From positions 39,763,681 through 39,827,680 of the forward strand of contig NC_088786.1 of assembly GCF_949628265.1 (NCBI RefSeq): a DNA stretch of 64,000 bases, written 5' to 3'. Under the pieces are notes generated by a model. That model saw only the letters and a list, made by a program, of their open reading frames with translations, was not told the DNA's origin and searched no databases. This document shows positions 1-7,996 of the stretch, in pieces. The stretch's first letter is position 1; each line of letters begins with the position of its first letter. The stretch comes from Cloeon dipterum. Its lineage: Eukaryota > Arthropoda > Insecta > Ephemeroptera > Baetidae. Made by a program: the position numbers and the translations under genes.

Positions 1-640
1 TTTCTGTATCACATTGATAACATTCTAAGAGCTGTAGATTTTTACACTAATTTAAGCAAATTTGCAAGTTCTCTGAAATTCGTGGGGCGCGCAAACAAAT
101 ATGCTGAATAAAAAAAAAATATTGAGCCCAGCACTCGCGGCTTTCGCGCTACTTAAAAAAGGTTTACAATTTCTTATTTCTCGGAGATAAATAAACCGAT
201 TTTTATTTTTTACACACTCATAATGGGGGAAAAAGGAAAATATGTTTTGAGTTCATCAAGATTTACGAGCAATTTTAATAATTAAATTAAAACTTCTGGT
301 TATTAATTGTGTAAAGCATGGATAAATAAGTTAAATTTCTATTTTTAATATTTAATTAATAACCGGTTTCAAAAGAAATAATTTCATAATTATAATCGCA
401 GCTGGTTACGATTGGCTCTACTGGTTGCTGCCCCGCCCACATCGAGCAACCGGTTAAGCAGCAGCTGGATGATAATATTTTGTTCTTCATCGCACTATTC
501 TGTCGCAATTCGAATAAAAAATGGCCTAAGACATTTGAAAATCCATTTTGTATTGTAAATTCTTTCAATTTATTCAGGAAATAAGCCGTTTACATCTAAA
601 ATTTTGCGAAATTCTTTCATTCGAGTTTGGGGAAGTACCG
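1..640. other. AT-rich sequence, no gene seen
   Basis: No exon with both a good splice acceptor and donor was found, and no repeat family seen elsewhere in the window lies here. It may be intron or intergenic sequence of a gene that continues to the left. Confidence 0.4.
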
Positions 641-649
641 GTTTTGCAG

Positions 650-918
650 TGCGCAGACGCACTCATTCGTCAACGGCAAGCGCACCAGCCGGCCAGCCAA
701 CGCAGGCAACACCAACTCCAGCACCCAGCAGCAGCAGCCGGCAACGGTCAGTGGTGCAGTTTTGTTTACCTGGTTTACCTGCGGAAATGGGACAATGTTG
801 CTCTTCGTGACCTCTGAAGGGCGTACCATTGGCTACCGCTGCCATCTGAGTGAGTGGCCAGCGTGTGCGTCATGCTGGCCAAACGGAATCGTAAGAATTC
901 TCGTCTCGCCCAAGCAAG
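650..918 (+). other. Weak coding-like patch, possible exon(s)
   Basis: This patch is GC-richer than its surroundings. It is preceded by an acceptor-like GTTTTGCAG ending at 649 and followed by a donor GTATGT at 919. One frame stays open throughout and contains a short Gln run (STQQQQPATV). Another frame near the 3' end reads MLAKRNRKNSRLAQA and could splice to an acceptor at about 1303, giving a short tail that stops after MEMAPT. Three frames are partly open because of base composition, so no frame can be chosen. I do not recognise a family. It could be the last exons of a plus-strand gene starting left of the window. Confidence 0.2.
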
Positions 919-1017
919 GTATGTACATACATTATATTTATGCATTAATTATGTATATATCCAATAAATTTGTGAATTTTTCACCCTTTCGCCGGATATT
1001 ATTTTGGTCTTATACAT

Positions 1018-1100
1018 ACATACATTCATGTACGTATGTATCTACATTTTAAATGTATGTACATATAGATACCGCCTACATACATGGATGTATTTATGTA
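1018..1100. repeat. TACATA/TGTATG palindromic microsatellite
   Basis: Imperfect inverted repeats of TACATACATA and TATGTATGTA are separated by a short spacer. It is a simple-sequence hairpin with no coding content. Confidence 0.6.
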
Positions 1101-1537
1101 TAAGACCACAATTCGTACATTCTATTCAGTTTAAATATATGCAGTGAGTTTCTGGCTGAACTTTATTTATTTTTGAGTTTGAATATGCATATATATAATT
1201 ATTGATGTAAAGTAAGCGAAAAGCTTGAGTTTACCATAACGTCAAACTTGCGAACCATGTTCCATAATTCAAGTTTGCAAAATATTCTGTATTATTTTTC
1301 AGATTGAGAAATTGTGACATCCCAAATTATATGGAGATGGCCCCGACTTGAAGCCCACTGAGTCCGCTGTTAAGGAAACGATCAAAGAATCATAATAATT
1401 GTTCTGGTGGGTACGTGTAATATTATTAAAATTTTGATACCAAGTGTTTTCAATTGTGTACATACACACGGTGCATGTACATTATATTTTTTCTGTACAC
1501 TTAAAGAGGATTAATGCTGCAAAATCCTGGATAATCC

Positions 1538-1790
1538 TGGTTGCCAATACATGAACTCTTCCCTTAAAATTAAGTTGACGCCAATATTGAGATAATTAGC
1601 ACTTAAAATATTTGAGAAAATTGGCTGAAATGTTAGCATGCTTTTTAAATGGCGAGGGCTGCCTATCCTTACTTGAAATCTGAAATTTCGCAAAAAATAA
1701 TTCCCCTAAAAAGTTTCATACGCTGTTGGAAAGATCTCGACGAGAGGAAATCTGCCAAAAAATGCGGTCAAACGCTGGAAATTTTCTGAA
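1538..1790 (+). repeat. Dispersed repeat, copy 1 (CCAATACATGAAC ... ATCTCGACGAGAGGAA)
   Basis: The stretch shares ordered blocks with 39470-39715: CCAATACATGAAC, CTTACTTGAAATC and GATCTCGACGAGAGGAA, in the same order and orientation. The spacers have diverged. No terminal repeats were identified, so the class is unknown. Confidence 0.6.
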
Positions 1791-2436
1791 AACCTTTGAA
1801 AAATCGGAATATTTTCTAGGAAGGTCTTTTTTATTATGTATTATAATAAAATTAATTGACTGATTTTGCATCCAATTATTAAAAAAAATAATTGTTGCCT
1901 TGTATCAATCATCTTTAAACACTTTTCACATCGTTTATATTCTGTACAACCATTGTATGTGTACAATTTCATTTTTATGCGTTTCAGTGAAAACGTTTTT
2001 AAGATGCAATTTGTTTAAAACTGTTATTAACTCATTTAAAATCTATTTTTAAAGCAAACTATAAATGATCTCAATACAATCGATTTCCTTGGTCCTCCCG
2101 CACTGTTTTAAATTTATTTAAATCCTAATTATATAGAAATGAAGCAAGTATGGAATTAAATACTTTATTTTATATCATTTCAAAAATTTATCATTATATA
2201 TTTGAAGATTTAAAAATTGAAAATGCATTAAGCAAATTGAACATTTAAAATATAATGCGTTTTAATTCAAATAATCGAAAAGAAACAAAATGCGAAAATA
2301 TTGAAATTATTAATATGGCCTGGAATGAATACATTTTTATATTATACGATTTATACGTGAAAAAAATTTGCTACGTAACTGTTCTACAAACCAAAATATC
2401 AAATAATCGTTTATATTCATTTTTTGACCTTTTTAG
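1791..2436. other. AT-rich sequence without recognised features
   Basis: Strongly AT-rich sequence with no usable ORF and no match noticed to the repeat families of this window. Confidence 0.4.
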
Positions 2437-2571
2437 AGATAGCGAGTACGTGCCAGGTCGAAGAAGAAGGAGAAAGGGAAGGAAAAGTAGAAGCAGCTGA
2501 AAGAGAACAGCCTGTAAAGGATCACCTGATGCAGAGGGAGAAGAGGAGGCATGTGAGATGTGAGGAAAATG
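2437..2571 (+). other. Possible orphan exon, Glu/Lys-rich
   Basis: A pyrimidine-rich acceptor (GACCTTTTTAG) precedes the segment and a donor (AATG|GTAATT) follows it. The frame that stays open into the donor reads a charged peptide (QVEEEGEREGKVEAAEREQ, then KDHLMQREKRRH). Purine-rich, low-complexity composition could give this by chance. No neighbouring exon could be phased to it with confidence. Function unknown. Confidence 0.25.
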
Positions 2572-2779
2572 GTAATTGTTGTTTTATATTTAAAATTTAA
2601 ATTGTTTTAATACATTTCCTAATTTGTTCAACAAAATTGACTTCGGTCGCTTTATTTTATATTTCATTTGGAAACCAGTAAGCATATTAATTTGAAAAAA
2701 ATTATCTGATTTACAGTGCCTTTATCAATTGTTTTGTTGAAACTGAATGATCGTAATGTAATGCAGCTTAATCTTTTAC

Positions 2780-3384
2780 ACACTCGGAGGGAAAATCCTT
2801 ACGGTGAGAAGCAAAATGCGGCTCTCAAATTGAGAACACAATTTTGAGTCTCGCCGTGACTAACAGAGGGGCGGTCTGGCGCTTTTGGATCTCGCTGAGA
2901 TCCTCGCTTCAATCTCAGAGTGAGATCAAAAAGCGTTCAGCCTTCTCGTACTCAAGGGTTGAACCCAAATGCTCGCTCGCTTCGGTATCGACTGAGAGCG
3001 AGCGTTTCCATCTTATTGTGAGATCCAAGAGCGTCAGGTCTCCTCTGCTACTCACGGTGAGACATGCGGCTCTCAAGTTCAGGGCGAAACTTTTAAGTCT
3101 CACCTTGAATACCAGAAGCGAGACCGAACGCTTTTTTGGATCTCGCTGTGCGATTGAAACGCTCGCTCTCAGCCGAGACTGAAGTGAGCGAGCATTTGGG
3201 TTCTACCCTTGAGTACGAGAAGGCTGGCCGCTTTTTGACCTCACTGTGAGATTAAAGCGAGGATCTCAGTGAGATCCAAAAGCGCCAGACCGCCTCTCTG
3301 CTACTCACGGTCAGACTCAAAATTGCGTTCTCAATTTGAGAGCCGCATTTTGCTTCTCACCTTAAGGATTTTCCCTTCGAGTGT
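2780..3384. repeat. 605-bp foldback element with very long terminal inverted repeats
   Basis: The sequence begins ACACTCGGAGGGAAAATCC and ends with its near-perfect complement. The arms match for at least about 250 bases, so almost the whole element folds into one hairpin. The arms contain many short GAG/CTC-rich runs (CTCGCTGAGATCC, GAGCGAGCG). The ORF inside is a by-product of the arms. No convincing target-site duplication was seen. Only one copy is in this window. Confidence 0.85.
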
Positions 3385-3599
3385 AGTCTATGACAGATTC
3401 TGTTATGCTCTTTTTTCCATGCGGAAACTGAATTAGTGTTTAAGTAAAATGATTGATGTACCATGTTTTGGAAACCAAGGAATTAAAATCTTTATCAAGT
3501 GTAGCAAATAAATATGTTTGTTTCAATTATATTTCCTTATTTGTACTCAAATTAAATTAAAAATACCTATATATAAGCGCTAATCGCATTTTAATATGA

Positions 3600-3762
3600 C
3601 ACGTGTTTAACACGTGTCAACACGTGAACTTGTGCGAAAAACACGTGTTTGGCACGAACTTAGTGACGTGTCAGACAGGTGACAAACACGTGTTTGTCAC
3701 TTGTGTACACGCACCCAAAATCACAGGTTTGACACGAGTCAGACACGTGTTTTTTCTTGTAG
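3600..3762. repeat. Cluster of ACACGTGT palindromes (E-box core CACGTG)
   Basis: Six CACGTG palindromes lie within about 150 bases (ACACGTGTTTAACACGTGTC, AACACGTGAAC, AAACACGTGTTTGG, GACAAACACGTGTTTGTC, AGACACGTGTTTT), with several one-mismatch relatives between them. It sits about 190 bases past the stop codon of the minus-strand tandem-KIX gene. It could be a binding-site array or a palindromic repeat; the sequence alone does not decide. Confidence 0.7.
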
Positions 3763-3851
3763 GGATGTCACTATACCCTAATAAAAGTTGGTCAGTTGGG
3801 TTTGATAAGATATAAAGCAAAAAATGATACATTAATGTTCTCGTGAAAGCT

Positions 3852-3880
3852 TTTTTATTCTGTTTAAGAGATATCTTTAT
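3852..3880 (-). terminator. Polyadenylation signals of the tandem-KIX gene
   Basis: TTTATT occurs twice on the plus strand here (AATAAA on the coding strand), about 75-95 bases past the stop codon. The placement fits the 3' end of the minus-strand gene. Confidence 0.5.
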
Positions 3881-3950
3881 TAATTTCCGGTTCCTGCCGC
3901 GGCTTTCTGGGAATGATGGCCTGCTGGTCGTTACGCCAGGACAGCAATCA

Positions 3951-6006
3951 TTAATGCAAGTACATGCCCTGCATCAAATCAGTGATGTCAATATCACTGG
4001 CAGCACTTGTGTTTTGGCTTTGGCTTAACGGTTGTTGGTCAGTTCCTGAAAAAAATAAATTAAAACTTAGGCCACGCAAATATTAAAACAGCAAAGCAAG
4101 AAGTGGAGATCGAGAAAACGGAAATTAATTGAAATTTCGTGCTAGGCGGATTGGCTAGGGGTTGTTTACACTTACCATTCCCACCGGGATTCTGCGAGTT
4201 TGGAGTCTCTTGTGGCACACGCGGGATTGAACCACCAACTGCAGCGTAAATACCTTTATTTACATAAGAATTCCATTAGATTAGTTCGAAATTGGCTAAT
4301 TAAGTGGTTAAAAAGTAGCTTTTCTGCCTTTAACCGCATAAATATATTTGATACTCACTCATTAACCTCACGTGCAGAATGAATCTAGCCACAGTGACCA
4401 AATATTCCAGCTATAAAGACAGATGCCGATTAAATTATTAACGTCCGGGAAAAATTAATTACCTGGTTTTGGGATTTTTCATAAAATATCGACTCTATTT
4501 CGACGCTGCTTCTGAAGTATGATATACCTGTGATCCGAATTTCTTCATCCCTTGGAAATGCAAAAATGATTGTTACAAAATTTATTGAAAAATAAAAATT
4601 ATCAAAATCATTTCTTTCTAGATTTTACCTAAAAAACTTACAAGTTTTCAATTACATTATGACGGAACTCGGAAGTCATCCATTCTTTAGCCATTTCAGA
4701 GTTTCCAGGAGTGGCTATTAATGAAACAGAAAGGTCAAATTAAAATCTACAGAAAAAACTTGCAAAATGATGATGGATTTCACTGCAAAATCTTTTAACA
4801 CAGAAAAAATTAGGTTCTAAGGCCACGCGACCTGCGGAAGGACATTAACAGGCAAGGGTGAAACCTTAATCAAAATGTGTGCCCGAAATTTCCTGAAAAA
4901 GCATTAAAAAAACCAGTCTGGGGGCGGATCTCAGGTCGGGTACCCTGAGAAAGGTCGTTAGGGTAACGAAGAACGAAGCCCTTCCCAAGATCTGTCCGAT
5001 GAGGGTTTGTGCTCACAGTCGAATTGACAGCCGAATTTTAATAAAAATAAAACCAAATATTCGACTTTTACAAAAAAATTGGCCGAAAAAAATCGTTAAA
5101 ATTCGAAAAGTTATCCAATTTTTAAAAACCAAACATGTGTGGATGCCCCTTATTAGGGGGCATCGATTGGTACTAAAATCAGCGCCGTCAGGCCCATAGG
5201 GCCCCGCAAGGGTCCCAAAAACAAAAGTTTGTAATGTCACAAATCGCGTTTTTCCTACATTAAAAAATAATAACTCGGCTCCTGTGGGTCATAGAGTGAA
5301 AAACCAATGTTCGTTTGACTCGCCGTGAAATTTTGGTTTCAAAAACCTAGCTTGCCAAAATTTAACTCTATTTAAAAAGAAAAAAAATAAAAATAAAGAT
5401 GAATCTCGATTTGAGCCTTACTAGCGGGGCTAATTTGTCCCTGCTGGGGGTTGGTTTGGAGCTGTCCGGGCATCATGCCCTGCTGGGGCTGCTGGCCCTT
5501 CATCTGGGCTTCGGCGTAGGCCCTCCCTGTTGCCAGGAGTGGATTCGGCCCTGAAAGAAAATCGAATCAAACCAACAGCAAAAGATTTTAGTTCGAAATG
5601 GCTAATTGAATGGTTAACAAGAGTAGCTTTCCTGCCTGCAACCGCATAAATATAATCGATACTCACTCATCGTCTTCACGAGCACCATAATTCTTTCGAA
5701 ATAGCCCAAATATTCCTCCTAAAAACAACAGAGATACCAATTTATTTCAGTTATAAACGTCCGGGAATAAATAAAAGACCCTGTTTGTGGATTTCTGGAA
5801 GATTTGCGACTCTATTTCGATGATGGTTTTGATGGGCGTCGCCATAATTTGGTCCCGAATTTCTTCTTCTCTGGAAATGCATACAAATACGGTTGTTATT
5901 CAAAAATTGAATCAAAAGGTTGTTATTTTCGCAAATCTTACATTCGGACGATGTAGTGTCGGCGGAACGCTGGCCTCCTCCACGAATTATCCACATATTG
6001 AGCCAT
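3951..6006 (-). CDS. MED15-like protein with two tandem KIX domains
   Basis: Nine exons in consistent phase: 6006-5942, 5870-5780, 5718-5667, 5550-5422, 4714-4642, 4550-4463, 4410-4359, 4238-4176, 4045-3951, encoding 235 aa. Domain 1 (about residues 1-69) starts near NSWRRPAFRRHYIVR and runs through IESQIFQKSTNREEYL. Domain 2 (about 115-182) has EWMTSEFRHNVIENL and IESIFYEKSQNQLEYL. Both follow the Mediator subunit MED15 KIX pattern (W-x3-FR..., MExHVFxKxxTRDEYL...), a three-helix module that binds activator transactivation domains. A Gln/Met/Pro-rich linker (exon 4) joins them; the tail is Gln/Ser-rich and ends DLMQGMYLH. The C-terminal MED15 domain is absent, so this is a short paralogue, not a whole MED15. 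Splice sites are mostly standard; the exon 2 donor (AGG|GTCTTT) is weak. It could instead be two adjacent single-KIX genes, since exon 5 has its own ATG at 4694. Confidence 0.78.
4262..4716 (-). repeat. Internal duplication, copy B (second KIX block)
   Basis: This block matches 5580-6006 in exon order, exon lengths (52-nt exon identical in size; 88 versus 91 nt) and intron sequence. Shared intron strings include GTTCGAAAT...GGCTAATT, AACCGCATAAATATA and ATACTCACTCAT, and ACGTCCGGGAA in the preceding intron. It is a same-orientation tandem duplication inside one gene. Confidence 0.85.
4820..5300 (+). repeat. Family R3 dispersed repeat, copy 1
   Basis: The core is GGTCGGGTACCCTGAGAAAGG, with GTCCGATGAGGGTTTGTG, then CCGAATTTTAATAAAAATAAA and a later GGCCCATAGGGCCCCGC. 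The same ordered blocks recur at about 10.85, 16.57, 17.04, 18.73, 19.15, 58.8, 60.4, 61.7 and 62.1 kb. It lies in intron 4 of the tandem-KIX gene. No transposase and no clear terminal repeats. Confidence 0.8.
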
Positions 6007-6795
6007 CGTAAATTGAGAAAATCTCGAGAATTTCCAAAATATCCTACTTTAATTTTGGTAATCCGTTAAGTGACGCGACGCGTCTCCCGTCTTTTGTTTG
6101 CGGCAGGTCAGTGTCAGCTGGTGTCAGCGTGTTTGGCTGCATGTTAGCAAGACTAATAAGGAGAGTATAGAGTACTGCTCTTGAAAAGAGATGCACCCAC
6201 GAAATTGTAGAATTCTCTGACAAATATATCCACTGATCCACACCCTGTAGAATTCCTCATCAACTGTGTAATTCCACGTGAGTTGTGAGTGACGAAAAAT
6301 GAAAGAATTTGAACATTCATCTTCTACTCTCCTTGTGAGTCACAGTGAGTGTTTACATTATTTGTCCCGCGCTTTTCCGCTTTGTGCGCGCCGCCCGGCA
6401 GCCAGCTGTATCAATGTTACACTGACTGAGCCCGCCAAAAAAAAGCGCGCGAAGCTCGTGTTCGCATAACACAAAACACAGCTGTTTTTGTTTCAACTGA
6501 AAAAAAGAGTTTTGCCTGCAGAAACTTTGCTTTGCTGTTTGGTTTTGTGTTCCATTAACGATTTCGCGAATGAAATACTGCTAATTTGAACATTTTCAAC
6601 AAAATACTCGGAAATTCTGTGGGATTTCTAAACGGTTGACATTTTTTCCCGAGTTCTGCTAACATTAAATGAGAATGAATCGCGAATTTTTAAGATTTAT
6701 GAGCCATATAATTTTAGAATCTTCGTAATATGAGCCTTTTTGACAGCAAAAACCTGCATTTTATTCTCTTTTTAATTCACAGGGGGGCCAAGTAG
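6007..6795 (-). promoter_or_regulatory. Upstream region of the tandem-KIX gene
   Basis: This gene-free stretch lies between the first exon of the minus-strand KIX gene and repeat material at 6.8 kb. It holds GC-richer, non-repetitive sequence (GCGCGCCGCCCGGCAGCC near 6388). It is the natural place for the promoter; no TATA box in a decisive position was found. Confidence 0.3.
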
Positions 6796-7075
6796 CGATT
6801 TTTGTGAGTTCCCGCCGGTCAGAATTAAATATGGCGCCGAAATAATGGAGGCCACTCTGAAGACAGCCCAGCAGCCAATCAGAAGCGTCGAAAAAGAGGC
6901 GTGCCGACCTAATAATTTCGATAATTTCATTCCCACGTGTTTTGTTACATTTCCATCAGCCTGATGTGCCATCTAACGGTCGATTCGCCAATCACCGGGC
7001 TAATCAGCCGTTAGTAAAGAAAAACAACTTAAATATTCAAATTTCCGCCGTACTCTACCATACGGCATGTGAATC
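6796..7075 (+). repeat. Family R1 element, copy 1 (5'-truncated)
   Basis: It carries the right-hand part of the R1 element: CCCGCCGGTCAGAATT, ATGGCGCCGAAATAATGG, CCAATCAGAAGCGTCG, GAGGCGTGCCGACCTAATAA, CCATCTAACGGTCGATTCGCC and GGGCTAATCAG. The NRF1-like left half is missing. Confidence 0.85.
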
Positions 7076-7263
7076 CGCGGCCCCTTGTGAAAATAAACAA
7101 GCCATCCCTGACACGCCCCCTTATTTAACACCATTTCCGCCCTAATTTAAAGATACATCTTCCTTAAATGACGGAAAATCGAGCTTATTCCATGTACTTC
7201 CCGCGTTTTTTCTGACACGCTCACCTTTTCCCGCCGAGCCTAAATTAACTTTTGAATACTCGC

Positions 7264-7440
7264 CCCGCCCATTTCCATTAGCCTGGTCGATTTGCCAATT
7301 ACTGGGCTACAATCAGCTGATCGTAAAGAAATAACGACAAAAACATTCAATGCGCTGATGGTATTTTTCGTATTTTTATTTCATTTTGCGTTTGTAACTT
7401 TCCCGCCGAACGCTACCAGACGCCATGTCTGGTTTATTGC
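7264..7440 (+). repeat. Family R1 fragment, copy 2
   Basis: It keeps TTTCCATTAGCCTGGTCGAT, GCCAATTACTGGGCTA, ATCAGCTGATCGTAAAGAAA and the end block GCTACCAGACGCCATGTCTG. It is a diverged right-end fragment. Confidence 0.7.
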
Positions 7441-7494
7441 TTCCAGAAAATGTCAAATTTTAATTTGTTGCTGAAATTTAAAAAAAAACTCCTG

Positions 7495-7977
7495 CATTTT
7501 ATTTTTCGCTGACAGCCAGGGAGATAAAAAGTGAGGTTGAAGGACCGAGTGACCTGCACCCCTGGCACCCTCGGCACCCCCGGCGTCGGCGGCACACTGG
7601 CGGATCGATCGCGGCGGAGCTGCGAGTGCGAGCGAGCGAGCGAGGTAGAAAGAAACGAGGCCGGCGAGTGCTGCGTCCGTGTCTGCCTGCCGTTTCCTAT
7701 TTTCCTACTACGCCGTACGTTCGCGAGAGAGAGAGAGAGAGAGAGAGACGCATGCGTTGCGAGCCGCGGCTGTGCACGGCAGCTGGGGTTCTCGGGGTCA
7801 CGGCCGCGGCGGGGAAGCGCGGCGCGGGAGGGGAGTCAGGGCGCCGCCGCGACGACCGCACACCTCTCGGCCAGACCTTCTGCATTGCGGATCCACCAGA
7901 CACTCGCAGCAAGCAGCTCCATCCATCGCCCTTTTCCAATTGACAGACCGACGGACCGTTTTCATCAATTTTCGGAC
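7495..7977 (+). promoter_or_regulatory. Promoter P1 and 5' UTR of the coil/His-rich gene
   Basis: An abrupt CpG-rich block (about 7540-7900) stands out from AT-rich flanks. It includes a (GA)n run at about 7727-7749, of the kind bound by GAGA factor in insects, and GC strings such as CACGGCCGCGGCGGGG. It ends directly before the ATG at 7978. No TATA box was seen. Overlapping ORFs in several frames come from base composition and are not credible proteins. Confidence 0.55.
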
Positions 7978-7996
7978 ATGTTCGGACTTGGCGGAG
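7978..7996 (+). CDS. Coding exon 1a (P1 start), MFGLGG
   Basis: The ATG follows GGAC and encodes MFGLGG plus one base, then the donor GAG|GTATTT. It leaves phase 1, matching the acceptor at 13859. It is the start of the coil-containing isoforms. Confidence 0.75.
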
